Shown: positions 7,469 through 16,258 of the stretch, piece by piece
How positions within the stretch are numbered: position 1 is the stretch's first letter
Layout: each line of letters opens with the position of its first letter
Virus record (IMG/VR): IMGVR_UViG_3300043446_000892
Coordinates: 1-27,768 of that record
DNA length: 27,768 nt
From: a virus
Direction: 5' to 3' (one strand)
Translations under genes and position numbers: made by a program
Notes under the pieces: generated by a model
Told to the model about the DNA's origin: nothing
What the model saw: only the letters and a program-made list of their open reading frames with translations
Databases searched by the model: none

Positions 7469-9257
7469 TTACGCCGCCGCTGCACAAGCGCAAGGCGCAG
7501 CCAATCTAGACGCTGCACGCCTTTCGGCACGAATCAGTAACCCCAACATCTCCACGCCGCTCGGCGGGCAACGGGTTACGTTTGGCAAGTCAGTCTTTGA
7601 CCAGACGGGCTACGAAAAAGCCATGTCTGACTACCAGAAGCAGTTAGATGCGTACAACCAAGCCAAGGCGGGCGGTCTGGAGAAAGGGCCGGGGGTCACG
7701 GGTGACTTTACCGGCGACTATAACCTTGGCGATCTGTATGGCGGTGGTGGTCTTTACGGTGGTGGGCTGTACGGTGGCTTACAAGGCGGTTATGGCGCGG
7801 CTCCGGTTGCGCCGACCAAAGAGCAATTCACCAAGATGACGGATTTGGATACTCCGTACATTGAACAATATTTGACCCCCGAGGCCCAAAAAACCCTTGA
7901 AGCGCAGCAGCGCGTGGAATTAGCCCTTGCTGGCCTTGGCGAGCAAGGCATTGGCATCGCGCAAAACGCGCTCCGACAACCGTTCCAGCCCAACCTTCCC
8001 GGCATTCAGTTGAATGTCGGGCAAACCCGCGATGTGAATTACAACCCCGACCTTTTTCAATACGGACGGGCGGGCGTAGACGTTACGCCGGGGCAGATCG
8101 CACAGGCTCCCGATTTGATGTCTATGGGCCGCGCCGGTACGGTTGCGGGCGACAAATTTGGTTTGGCGCAAGGCGGCGTAAACCTGCCGCAGTTGCAAAT
8201 GGGACTAGATTTGCGAGGCATTGGCGACATTGCTTACGCCCCGCAAGCCGAACAGTTGCAGCGTCGGTTAGACGTGAGCAACTTGGCTCAAATGCCGGTC
8301 AACGCTGGTATGTCAGCGCAAAGCGCGATCCTGTCGCGCCTCTCGCCGCAGTTGCAGCAAGAGCGTTCGCGCTTGCAAACGGAACTTATCAACCAAGGCA
8401 TCCCGCCGGGATCAGAAGCCTACCGTAACGCGATGACGCAGCAAAACCAGCGCGAAAACGACTTGCTCACGCAAGCGTCGGTGCAAGGCATTAACCTTGA
8501 CCTCGCGGCCCGTCAGCAAGGGTTGGGCGAACAACAAACGCTCGGCTCGTTTGCCAACCAAGCGGCTAACCAAGTGTTCCAGAACCGCCTTGCCCAACAG
8601 CAAGCGCAGAACCAAGCGCAGCAACAAGCGTTTGGTCAGCGCGTGCAGTCGGGTGAGTTTGGTAACGCCGCGCAGATGGCTTACTTTAACGCGGGCTTGC
8701 AGAACCAAGACGCTGCCAACCGCGCTATCGCGCAGAACTACAATCAAGCCCTGCAATCGCAAGCGATGGCAAATGCCGCGCTTGGTCAGAATCAACAGGC
8801 GGCGTTGCAACAGCAGCAAGCGGCGAATGCGGCGCAGCAGTTGGGCTTTGGTCAGCAGATGGATTTGAACGCTGCGCGTAATGCGGCAATCGCGGCTAAC
8901 CAGCAGACGGGCCTTACGCAACAGCAAGCGTTTAACGCGGCGCAAAACCAAGCGTACAACCAAGCCTTGCAAAACGCGCAATTTTTTAACACCGCGCAAG
9001 GGCAGTCGCTTGCACAGCAGTTGGCATTGCGTAATCAGCCAATCAACGAAATCGCCGCCCTTATGTCGGGATCGCAAGTGCAGATGCCGCAGTTCCAAGG
9101 CTACACGGGTGCAAACGTTGCAGCGTCCCCAATATTCCAAGCAACTCAAGCACAAGATGCTGCTGCAATGAATCGTTATGGTTTATTGGCAAACCAAAAC
9201 GCCGCAAATACGGGCGGGTTGTTTAGTCTTGGCTCGGCAGCAATAACGGCATTCTGA
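7431..9257 (+). CDS. Ala/Gln-rich internal virion (DNA ejection) protein
   Basis: This encodes 608 residues from the ATG at 7431, chosen because GGAG lies about 10 bases upstream and the product then begins MGKKSPAPPPAPDYAAAAQA, a typical start in this family. Residues about 85-130 are Gly/Tyr-rich (repeated LYGGG). The second half (about 300-560) is very rich in Gln, Ala and Asn with helical repeats such as QQQAFGQ and QNQAYNQALQ. Gene order matches T7 gp14, one of the internal proteins ejected to build a channel across the envelope. Function is inferred from synteny and composition. It ends one base into the next ATG (TGATG). Confidence 0.8.
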   Translation: MGKKSPAPPPAPDYAAAAQAQGAANLDAARLSARISNPNISTPLGGQRVTFGKSVFDQTGYEKAMSDYQKQLDAYNQAKAGGLEKGPGVTGDFTGDYNLGDLYGGGGLYGGGLYGGLQGGYGAAPVAPTKEQFTKMTDLDTPYIEQYLTPEAQKTLEAQQRVELALAGLGEQGIGIAQNALRQPFQPNLPGIQLNVGQTRDVNYNPDLFQYGRAGVDVTPGQIAQAPDLMSMGRAGTVAGDKFGLAQGGVNLPQLQMGLDLRGIGDIAYAPQAEQLQRRLDVSNLAQMPVNAGMSAQSAILSRLSPQLQQERSRLQTELINQGIPPGSEAYRNAMTQQNQRENDLLTQASVQGINLDLAARQQGLGEQQTLGSFANQAANQVFQNRLAQQQAQNQAQQQAFGQRVQSGEFGNAAQMAYFNAGLQNQDAANRAIAQNYNQALQSQAMANAALGQNQQAALQQQQAANAAQQLGFGQQMDLNAARNAAIAANQQTGLTQQQAFNAAQNQAYNQALQNAQFFNTAQGQSLAQQLALRNQPINEIAALMSGSQVQMPQFQGYTGANVAASPIFQATQAQDAAAMNRYGLLANQNAANTGGLFSLGSAAITAF

Positions 9258-9943
9258 TGCTTGGATTAGCCTTCAGCGGTGGTAAAGATTCGTTGGCTTG
9301 CTGGTACCTTTACAGCAGTCAGAATCCTATCGTGCTGTGGGTCAACACCGGCAAAACGTATCCAGAAACGTATGACATCGTGGATGAGGTGCGCCGTAAC
9401 TGCGCCAACTTTGTAGAAGTACGCACCGACCAGCAAGCGCAAAACGACCGTGAAGGTTTGCCGTCAGACATTGTGCCAATTAACCACACTCGGTTTGGCA
9501 TGGAATGCACCGGCACAAAGCCGGTTGCGGTGCAAAGTTACCTTGGATGCTGCGTAGAGAACATTGCCCGACCGTTGATAAATGCGGCCAAAGCGCACGG
9601 CATTACGCAGTTGATTCGCGGGCAACGCAATAGCGAATCACACAAATCACCGGCTAAAAACGGCGATGTGGTGGAAGGCATTACGTTTTTGCACCCGATT
9701 GAAACGTGGACGGATGACCAAGTGTTTGCGTTAATCCGCGCTCATCGGTCGGAATTGCCCGAACATTTCAGCATCAAACATTCAAGCCTTGATTGTTATG
9801 ACTGCACGGCTTACGTGGAACACTCGCAAGATCGGGTGGATTGGATGAAAGGCAAATATCCGCATTTGTATGCACAATATGCAGGACGAATGTCGGCGTT
9901 GCGTTCAACGGTTGCCCCGTTAAACCGTTATTTTGAGGGCTAA
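9257..9943 (+). CDS. PP-loop PAPS reductase family protein
   Basis: This encodes 228 residues. The PP-loop SGGKDSLACWYL at residues 8-19 is the ATP/adenylyl-binding motif of the PAPS reductase / adenine nucleotide alpha-hydrolase superfamily. It is followed by VLWVNTGKTYPETYDIVDEV, a common sequence in phage members. Cys clusters occur at GCC (about residue 98) and CYDC (about 177), and RGQRNSESHKSP resembles the substrate loop. The canonical C-terminal ECGLH of CysH is absent, so simple sulfite-forming activity is uncertain; thiolation or a DndC-like role is possible. It is coupled to the ejection protein upstream (TGATG) and is an unusual metabolic gene inside that operon. Confidence 0.88.
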   Translation: MLGLAFSGGKDSLACWYLYSSQNPIVLWVNTGKTYPETYDIVDEVRRNCANFVEVRTDQQAQNDREGLPSDIVPINHTRFGMECTGTKPVAVQSYLGCCVENIARPLINAAKAHGITQLIRGQRNSESHKSPAKNGDVVEGITFLHPIETWTDDQVFALIRAHRSELPEHFSIKHSSLDCYDCTAYVEHSQDRVDWMKGKYPHLYAQYAGRMSALRSTVAPLNRYFEG

Positions 9944-9944
9944 T

Positions 9945-10235
9945 ATGTTGCAACCATACCAATCGTTTGAAGGCGTGTCGCAGCAATCTGGTCGCGGCCA
10001 GCGGCTTGCACAGATGTTGCAAAACCGCCCGTCTAGCAACTTTGCCAACAACGATCCGACCACGCTGCCGCAGCAATACAACTTGCCGCAGGGCGCAGCC
10101 GATGGATTCCCGGCCAAACCGCAAAGTGCGCGGTTGTTCCCACCGAATCCGATAGCCAAACAACCAATGCCCAAGACACCGGGGATGTATACCCCGTCGG
10201 GCGGTGACTTTAAGGGTGATTACTATGGCGGTTAA
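9945..10235 (+). CDS. small Pro/Gln/Asn-rich protein in the ejection-protein run
   Basis: This encodes 96 residues from the ATG at 9945, one base after the previous TAA, with GAGGG about 6 bases upstream; a TTG at 9933 is a less likely start. The product is low in complexity and probably disordered, with RGQRLAQMLQNRPSSNFAN near the N-terminus and a C-terminus ending GGDFKGDYYGG. That tail recalls the GDFTGDYNLGDLYGG stretch in the 608-residue protein upstream, hinting at a shared interaction motif. Its last 11 bases overlap the next gene. No function is known; a virion component is inferred from context. Confidence 0.7.
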   Translation: MLQPYQSFEGVSQQSGRGQRLAQMLQNRPSSNFANNDPTTLPQQYNLPQGAADGFPAKPQSARLFPPNPIAKQPMPKTPGMYTPSGGDFKGDYYGG

Positions 10236-11577
10236 TTACTACAAAACGTATAGCGATGCGGCTGGTGAAGCGCAACGCCAGCAACGCCTTGCGGAATTGT
10301 TGCAACGGCAATCCGAAGAACCGATGCAGCAATATTCATATCAAGGCATACAAGCCATGCCGTCGTATGCGGCGGGCCTTGCCAAAATTTTAAGTGCGTA
10401 TGGCGCAGAACGGGCGCGGCGCAAATCAGAAGAAGCGCAGAAAGAAGCCAAAATGCTTGGCCGCGAAGAATTTAAGGATTACATGACCGCATTTGAGCCG
10501 ACCGAGCGCAAACTTGGTACGGCATTGGATGTGGCTGCGGCGCGTCCCGAAGATCGCGCTGCCGCAACGATGATTCCGCAAAACATCAATATGGATGAAG
10601 TTGCCAAGAGCATTGGTGCGCCGACGGCTGGTATTGCGCCGCAGGGTACTGGCCCGGCATTCCAAGCCCCGCAATTTGCCGTGGGTGGTGCGCCAATGAC
10701 CCCGGCTCAACGCCGTGCCAAGTTGCTTGAAGGATTGGGTAGCGACAATCCGATGATTTTAGAAATGGCAAAAACCGAATACGCCAAGAAACCAGAACTT
10801 GAAGAATTTTATCAGCCAACAGAAACCGCAACAGGTCAGTTGGTGCAATTTGGTAAACATGGCGGCAAACGAGAAACCGGATTGATGGCCGCTCCCAAAT
10901 CCGAAACCATGAGTACGATTGGCCGGTTGATAAAAGAACGCGATGCGCTTCCTCCCGGCGATCCGCGGCGTGCAAGTTACGACAGCGCGATAGCAGCAGA
11001 AACTGCTCCCAAAGGAACAACGGTAAATGTTGACACCAAGGGAACGCAGGTTGGGCAAGAATTGTTCTTAAAAAGAGTTGATGAACAATACACAAACGCT
11101 CTCAAATCCAAAAAAATGTTGGACAGATTAGGAAATTTGGATGCAGCAACCGCAGCCGGAACATATACCGGATCAACTGCGCCGGGAGCAATCGCCGCGT
11201 CACAATTCTTAAATGGTCTTGGAATCAACATAGCACCGAATACATTAGCAAACAGCCGAACGTTCCAAGCGGCTTCAAATCAACTTATATTGGATTTCAT
11301 GTCGGCAAACGGCGGGGCGCGAGGATTTACTCAAGAAGAATCACGGATTTTGTACGACGCATTTCCAAGAATTGTGGATAGCCCAGAAGCGCGTAAACAA
11401 ATTATTGATTTGTTGCGTCAACGAGCCAAAGAAGATATTGAATCGTACAATTCGTCGTTTAATTCATTCCAAAAAGCATTTCCAAATGTGCGTACCGCAT
11501 ATCAACCGATTGGATCGGAAACGGAAGAAGAACGGTATCAGCGATATTTGCGCTCTCGTTCGGAGAAACCACAATGA
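10225..11577 (+). CDS. internal virion-type protein (gp15 position)
   Basis: This encodes 450 residues from the ATG at 10225, with AAGGG at 10212-10216 upstream; a start at 10204 would lack a good site. It is mostly helical and charged. The N-terminus (YYKTYSDAAGEAQRQQRLAEL) is amphipathic, the middle has Ala/Pro-rich linkers, and a conserved-looking C-terminal half includes AAGTYTGSTAPGAIAASQFL and FMSANGGARGFTQEESRIL. That last pattern is common in phage structural or ejection proteins. Location between the gp14-like protein and the next long gene suggests an ejectosome component. No enzymatic motif is visible. It shares ATGA with the next gene. Confidence 0.75.
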   Translation: MAVNYYKTYSDAAGEAQRQQRLAELLQRQSEEPMQQYSYQGIQAMPSYAAGLAKILSAYGAERARRKSEEAQKEAKMLGREEFKDYMTAFEPTERKLGTALDVAAARPEDRAAATMIPQNINMDEVAKSIGAPTAGIAPQGTGPAFQAPQFAVGGAPMTPAQRRAKLLEGLGSDNPMILEMAKTEYAKKPELEEFYQPTETATGQLVQFGKHGGKRETGLMAAPKSETMSTIGRLIKERDALPPGDPRRASYDSAIAAETAPKGTTVNVDTKGTQVGQELFLKRVDEQYTNALKSKKMLDRLGNLDAATAAGTYTGSTAPGAIAASQFLNGLGINIAPNTLANSRTFQAASNQLILDFMSANGGARGFTQEESRILYDAFPRIVDSPEARKQIIDLLRQRAKEDIESYNSSFNSFQKAFPNVRTAYQPIGSETEEERYQRYLRSRSEKPQ

Positions 11578-13241
11578 ACGATTTTTCTCCCGAAGAAATT
11601 GCCAAATTTGAAGAACGATTAAAGCGTGAACAACAGCGAAATCAAACTGCGGCATTGACTCATGTGGCTGTTCCAGATGAAAAAGTATCTGGCACACCGC
11701 ACATGATTAAATACGTGCCGGGACAAGGGTTTCGGCAAGTTTCTGGGCCAGAAGAATTTATGGCCTCTATCGGTGCGGGTGCAAAACGAGCCGCAACCAA
11801 CCTTGGCGAAATGTTTGGTATTGTGCCAACTGAAAAAGCCAAGGAAGAATTGGAGCGATTGCGTCCGTTTACGCAAGGCCCGTATCGCGGCACAGGCGCG
11901 TTTATTGGCGAAACTGGCGTTCTTGCGCCGGTATCAGAAACAATAGGCGGGTTGTTTTCTCCAGCGGCACGGTTTTTTGGCTATGGCGGCAGAATTAGTC
12001 GCGGAGCCGTAGAAAGTGGAGTAAGTGGTGCAGCGGCAGCAGAACCGGGCGAACGTAAAACCGGCGCAGCCTTTGGCGCAGGATTAAGTTTGCCGTTGGG
12101 CGCAGCCGGTAAGTTTTATAGCACCGCAACTCGCGGCATAGAAGCAACGGACAAAGCCCGAGAATTAGCGCGGCGTGGTGTTACGCTTACGCCGGGGCAA
12201 ATGAATCCAGAAGGCACGATTGGGATGGTTGAAGAAGCAACCATGGGCGTTCCTTTCCTTGGCCCTCGCGTATCTAAAGCCCGTCAACAGGGCTGGCGCG
12301 AAACTCAAGCCATCATTGCACAAGAAGCCGCGCCGCCGGGGTTTAAGGTAACTCCGAAAGACAACGTAAACGAAATGTTTGATGACATTTACAAAGCGTA
12401 CACCCCGGCTTATGACGTAGCCAAAGGGTTCCCGGTGTCGCCTGTCATTATGACTGCGGGCGCAAATCGGTCTTTGTACACAGATTTGCCAATCGCAAAA
12501 AGTGCGGTTGCGGATTCTGCGTCACGGAACTACGCCAATAAGTTTATTGACAACCAGTTGTCGTATTTGCGCTCTAAAGGCGCAAAAATGACCAGCGACG
12601 ATTTGTTGCAAGTGCGATCTAATATTCGTGACGAAATTCGTAAACTTTCGTCAAGCCAAGGTGCGCCATTTAAGGCTGCGGATTTGTTAGAAGGCGCAGA
12701 AAAGAAAGTAACTAATGCGTTGGAATCGCAGTTGCCGCCCGATGCCATCACCGCGCTAAATGCGGTTGATGCAAAATACGGCAATCTCAAGATTTTTGAA
12801 AAAGCAATTAAATCTGCCAAAGATCGGCCAGAAGGGTTTACGCCAGCGCAATTTTCGCAAGCCGTGCAACAAGCCACGGAATCTAATGCCAAATATGCAG
12901 CCGGTGGCGGGCGTATGCGTGACATTTCTAGCGCAGCCGCTGATGTATTTACTAACCGCCAACCTATGACCGGGCGGCAAATGCCGGGGCAAATTGTTGG
13001 AACCGGCGCAGGAATTGCAACGTACCCGATATACGGCGAATCTAAAGGGTCTGCGTTGATTCGGCAGTTATTATCCGGCACAAGGCCGGAACAACAGTCC
13101 ATTCAAAAAATTGAAGATGCGTTTAAGCGAAAATTATCGCAGCGCGAGCGTGATGCGCTTGTAGCGATATTGCGGTCGGGTGCGGGTGTATACGGCGCAC
13201 AACAGCAACCGAATCCGTTTGCTACAACTGCCGAACAGTAA
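11574..13241 (+). CDS. large internal virion / DNA ejection-type protein (gp16 position)
   Basis: This encodes 555 residues. After a charged N-terminus comes a Gly/Ala-rich region (about 100-200: GAFIGETGVLAPVSETIGGL, SGVSGAAAAEPGERKTGAAF) that could insert in or glide along membranes. Next is a motif seen in other phage ejection proteins (ARRGVTLTPGQMNPEGTIG with MVEEATMGVPFLGPRVSKAR), and then long helices. It lacks the lysozyme-like transglycosylase domain of T7 gp16 and is much shorter than it (about 1318 residues). It is the last gene of the ejection run, before the tail fibre. Function is inferred from order and composition. Confidence 0.75.
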   Translation: MNDFSPEEIAKFEERLKREQQRNQTAALTHVAVPDEKVSGTPHMIKYVPGQGFRQVSGPEEFMASIGAGAKRAATNLGEMFGIVPTEKAKEELERLRPFTQGPYRGTGAFIGETGVLAPVSETIGGLFSPAARFFGYGGRISRGAVESGVSGAAAAEPGERKTGAAFGAGLSLPLGAAGKFYSTATRGIEATDKARELARRGVTLTPGQMNPEGTIGMVEEATMGVPFLGPRVSKARQQGWRETQAIIAQEAAPPGFKVTPKDNVNEMFDDIYKAYTPAYDVAKGFPVSPVIMTAGANRSLYTDLPIAKSAVADSASRNYANKFIDNQLSYLRSKGAKMTSDDLLQVRSNIRDEIRKLSSSQGAPFKAADLLEGAEKKVTNALESQLPPDAITALNAVDAKYGNLKIFEKAIKSAKDRPEGFTPAQFSQAVQQATESNAKYAAGGGRMRDISSAAADVFTNRQPMTGRQMPGQIVGTGAGIATYPIYGESKGSALIRQLLSGTRPEQQSIQKIEDAFKRKLSQRERDALVAILRSGAGVYGAQQQPNPFATTAEQ

Positions 13242-13253
13242 GAGGGCCATACC

Positions 13254-14168
13254 ATGAGTTTCAACGGTTCGGGTACATTCCAGATCAACACCGCCGGTCA
13301 GCCGGTCGTTACCGGCACGACCATCTCTAGCACGGCCTTTAACGCGCTTACGGCTGACATTGCAACGGGCCTATCCACTTGCATCACCAAGGACGGCCAA
13401 ACTACGCCCTCGGCTAACATCCCGATGGGTGGGTACAAGATTACCAACCTCGCCAACGGCACGAATGCCACCGATGCGGTCAATTTCAGCCAGTTACAGA
13501 GCAGCGCGGCCAAGTACCTTTCCGTCTCTGGCACCGACACCATCACCGCCTCGCTGACCCCTGCCTTGACCGTCTACACGGCGGGCGACACGTTCTCGTT
13601 TACGGTCGCCAATACCAACACCACCGCCGTCACGATCAACATTGACTCGCTCGGCGCAAAGGCCATTACCCGCGACGGCTCTACCGCCTTGACTGCGGGC
13701 GACTTGGTGGCTGGTGAAGTTGTGATGATCGTGTACGACGGTACGCGCTTCCAAGTTATCAACCCCAACGCCTTTACTAACCTCAAAGTCAGCGGAACGT
13801 TAGACGTTACGGGCGTAGTGTCCAGCGGCGCAACGTTCAATGACGTTTACGGCAAGGTGCGTGCGATCCCGCAATCGGGCAGCAACAAAACCACGACCTA
13901 CACGCTTGCCACGACGGATGTGGGCCGCTTTATCGGTATCGGCACTAGCGGCAGCATTTCTATCCCGAATAGCACGTTTTCCACCGGGGATGTGGTCAGC
14001 ATCTACAACAGCACGTCATCTGATGCGACAATTTCATGCGTGATTACCAACTGCTACATCTCGGGCAGCAGCACGAACAAATCTACGATTACGCTAGCCC
14101 AAAAAGGCGTGGCAACCATTTTGTTCATTGACGGCACTACCGCTGTGGTTACGGGGAGCGTGACCTAA
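13254..14168 (+). CDS. tail fibre protein
   Basis: This encodes 304 residues. The N-terminal segment with SFNGSGTFQINTAGQPVVTG and IPMGGYKITNLANGTNATDA (followed by VNFSQLQ) is a familiar virion-attachment sequence of phage tail fibres and spikes. The rest is Ser/Thr/Asn-rich beta repeat, as in trimeric fibres. An AGAGGG ribosome site precedes the ATG. It is coupled by TAATG to the glycine-rich protein downstream, which probably supplies or helps the receptor-binding tip. Length is modest, so the fibre may be short or act as an adaptor for the next protein. Confidence 0.82.
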   Translation: MSFNGSGTFQINTAGQPVVTGTTISSTAFNALTADIATGLSTCITKDGQTTPSANIPMGGYKITNLANGTNATDAVNFSQLQSSAAKYLSVSGTDTITASLTPALTVYTAGDTFSFTVANTNTTAVTINIDSLGAKAITRDGSTALTAGDLVAGEVVMIVYDGTRFQVINPNAFTNLKVSGTLDVTGVVSSGATFNDVYGKVRAIPQSGSNKTTTYTLATTDVGRFIGIGTSGSISIPNSTFSTGDVVSIYNSTSSDATISCVITNCYISGSSTNKSTITLAQKGVATILFIDGTTAVVTGSVT

Positions 14169-15022
14169 TGTCTGGAATCATGCAGTTGCTGCTAGCGTCC
14201 TCTCCGGCAGCAAACAACCCGCCAAGTGTTGAAATTTTGATGATTGCCGGTGGCGGTGGCGGCGGCAGTCAAGGCGGCGGCGGTGGCGGCGGCGGTGGTG
14301 TTATCAGCACAACCGTTTCAATCACGAAAGGAACAACGTATACCGCAACGGTTGGTGCGGGTGGTTCTGGCGGCGGCGGTGGGGCTGCACCGGGTAATAC
14401 AGGCAGTAACTCCACGTTTTCCACTAGCACCGCAAACGGTGGTGGCGGTGGTGGAACTGAAGGTCAACCAACTGGCAAAAATGGTGGTTGCGGCGGCGGC
14501 GGCGGCACGATTGGCAACTCCGGTGGTGCTGGCGGCACAGGAAGCCAAGGCGGTAACGGCGGTTCTGGCTCAACGGATTACAAATATTATCGTAGCGGTG
14601 GTGGCGGCGGTGGCCTTGCGGCAAACGGTTCAAATGCAGGTTCAGCGGTTGGCGGTAATGGCGGCAACGGTACGGCATATAGCAATACCGGCAGCAGCGT
14701 AACGTATGGCGGCGGCGGCGGCGGCGGCGCATTTTCGTTCTTTAGTGGAGGGTCTGGCGGTACTGGTGGAACCGGTGGCGGTGGAAATGGTGCTGGTGGC
14801 TCTGCTGCCGGATCAAGTGGCACCGTCAACACAGGCGGCGGCGGCGGTGGTACTGGCAATAGTTTTACTTACTCTGGCGGTAGCGGCGGCTCTGGAATTG
14901 TTACGTTGCGTTATGCGTCAACGTATGACTCTGCAACATCAACTACGGGTAGCCCCACGTTCAGCACGTCCGGTGGGTATAAAATTTATACCTTTACTGG
15001 CACCGGCACGATTAAGTGGTAA
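14168..15022 (+). CDS. glycine-rich tail adhesin-like protein
   Basis: This encodes 284 residues. After a short N-terminus (PSVEILMIAGGGGGG) the protein consists of alternating poly-Gly blocks and short Ser/Thr/Asn segments up to about residue 235. The C-terminus includes SGGSGGSGIVTLRYAS and YKIYTFTGTGTIKW, typical of the glycine-rich domain found at tail-fibre tips. Glycine-rich blocks can pack as polyglycine-II sandwiches, as known for the gp38 adhesin of phage S16; a similar architecture here is an inference. The GGCGGC-rich DNA is prone to slippage, which could vary loop length. The start overlaps the fibre gene's stop. Confidence 0.8.
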   Translation: MSGIMQLLLASSPAANNPPSVEILMIAGGGGGGSQGGGGGGGGGVISTTVSITKGTTYTATVGAGGSGGGGGAAPGNTGSNSTFSTSTANGGGGGGTEGQPTGKNGGCGGGGGTIGNSGGAGGTGSQGGNGGSGSTDYKYYRSGGGGGGLAANGSNAGSAVGGNGGNGTAYSNTGSSVTYGGGGGGGAFSFFSGGSGGTGGTGGGGNGAGGSAAGSSGTVNTGGGGGGTGNSFTYSGGSGGSGIVTLRYASTYDSATSTTGSPTFSTSGGYKIYTFTGTGTIKW

Positions 15023-15048
15023 CGCTAATTTATCAATAGAGAAACAAA

Positions 15049-15405
15049 ATGGCTCATTTTGCTGAAATTGATGAAAACAATGTTGTTTTGCGAGTTCTCG
15101 TTGTTAACAACGATGTGGTGCAAAATTTGCCGTTTCCAGAATCGGAACCGCTTGGCATAGAGTTTTGCCAAAACATTTTGGGCGGCCAATGGTTGCAAAC
15201 ATCGTACAACGCAAATTTCCGTAAAAATTACGCAAGTATTGGCTACACCTATCGGGCAGACCTTGATGCGTTTGTTGCGCCGCAGCCCAATCCGGCTTGT
15301 ATGTTTGATGATTCCAAGGCTGCGTGGGTTTGCCCGCCCGAAGATGGCGCAAATTATGTATGGAACCCCGAAACCAAATCGTTTGATTTTGCGGTGGTGC
15401 CGTAA
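15049..15405 (+). CDS. conserved small phage protein after the tail fibre genes
   Basis: This encodes 118 residues. The opening MAHFAEIDENNVVLRVLVVN and the segments GIEFCQNILGGQWLQTSYN and NPACMFDDSKAAWVCPPEDG are typical of a small family common in marine and freshwater phages, often near tail fibre genes, with no established function. It has three Cys and many aromatic residues and may be a virion accessory. AT content is higher than in the capsid genes. It is coupled to the sulfotransferase by TAATG at 15403-15407. Confidence 0.8.
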   Translation: MAHFAEIDENNVVLRVLVVNNDVVQNLPFPESEPLGIEFCQNILGGQWLQTSYNANFRKNYASIGYTYRADLDAFVAPQPNPACMFDDSKAAWVCPPEDGANYVWNPETKSFDFAVVP

Positions 15406-15998
15406 TGTTATTTCACAAAGAGAAAAAACTAGGAATTTTTCTTGTACCGAAAACAGGTACAACGACATCTAGGCATTTTCTAAAAGAGAATGGTTGGCAT
15501 TTGCTAACGCCATCGTATTTGTACCCAGAAGCGTACATTGAGAAATACCCCAACCTTGCCGAGTATCAACTGTATTTGTTTTTACGTGATCCGATGGAAC
15601 GGTTTGTTAGCGTGGTTAAACATCTGTTTCGGGATTCATCGTTTAAATCCGAAATATTAACAATCCTAGAAAAAAATCCTGCAAATACCGCTGATATATC
15701 GGTGTATCAAAAAATTGTTAATTCGTTTGACGAGGTAAGTTCGGTATTTGGCGTGTTTTTATACCCCCAAAGCAAATGGGCCGCGCCAAGTAACATTGAA
15801 ATATTGGACTTTGCAAATTACGAATCAGAGTTGCGGCGCATCACGGGCGCAGATGAATCGGTTGAAGTGCCGGTATTGAATAAAGCACCAGAGGCAGACT
15901 TTGGCCCTGTTCCCGATCAAGTGCGGGAATTTATCAAAACCACTTATGCCCAAGATTATGCGTTGATAAAAGAACGGCTTGGGAAGGAATACTTATGA
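15405..15998 (+). CDS. sulfotransferase family protein
   Basis: This encodes 197 residues. The 5'-phosphosulfate binding loop is seen as FLVPKTGTTTSRHFL (about residues 12-26) and the 3'-phosphate binding motif as LFLRDPMERFVSVVKHL (about 58-74). Both are hallmarks of the PAPS-dependent carbohydrate sulfotransferase group. It would move sulfate from PAPS to an acceptor that cannot be named. The protein is short and probably soluble, with no signal peptide. The gene is AT-rich compared with the capsid genes and sits between a tail-region gene and the lysis genes, overlapping both neighbours (TAATG and ATGA), as an acquired cassette would. Substrates could be host surface glycans or the phage adhesin. 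Confidence 0.88.
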   Translation: MLFHKEKKLGIFLVPKTGTTTSRHFLKENGWHLLTPSYLYPEAYIEKYPNLAEYQLYLFLRDPMERFVSVVKHLFRDSSFKSEILTILEKNPANTADISVYQKIVNSFDEVSSVFGVFLYPQSKWAAPSNIEILDFANYESELRRITGADESVEVPVLNKAPEADFGPVPDQVREFIKTTYAQDYALIKERLGKEYL

Positions 15999-16258
15999 TA
16001 GACCCTGCAAAACTGAAAGTTCCGGTTGGCGCGTTCATGTTGGACGTAACGCTAATCGTGATAGCGATTTGGTGGTCGGGGAAGTTGACCGAGCGTTTTG
16101 AAATGGTGTCGCGCCGCGTGGATGCTATGGAGCAAATCAAGATTCAGCCAGAAGCCGACCGACGCATTGCCGTAATAGAAGCACGTATGGCCGATACAAC
16201 AAACCGACTCGCTTCCATTGAAAGCAAATTAGATCGCATTTTGGAACGCGGAAAATGA
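15995..16258 (+). CDS. small single-TM coiled-coil protein (lysis-region)
   Basis: This encodes 87 residues. One membrane segment (about 12-28, AFMLDVTLIVIAIWWSG) is followed by a charged helix with heptad-like spacing (RFEMVSRRVDAMEQ through RLASIESKLDRIL). It overlaps the sulfotransferase stop and the next start (both ATGA). The next gene has the same layout (TM then coiled coil), so the two may act together, for example as antiholin or inner-membrane lysis partners; that role is an inference from neighbourhood. No lipobox or spanin pair is evident. Confidence 0.75.
   Translation: MIDPAKLKVPVGAFMLDVTLIVIAIWWSGKLTERFEMVSRRVDAMEQIKIQPEADRRIAVIEARMADTTNRLASIESKLDRILERGK

Noticed and set aside
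8412-9155. Long minus-strand open frame opposite the Gln/Ala-rich ejection protein
   Set aside because: CAG/CAA and GCN repeats on the plus strand read as Leu/Arg-rich nonsense on the other strand; no family features.
14587-14859. Minus-strand proline-rich frame in the glycine-rich gene
   Set aside because: Poly-Gly codons read backwards give poly-Pro; a compositional artefact.
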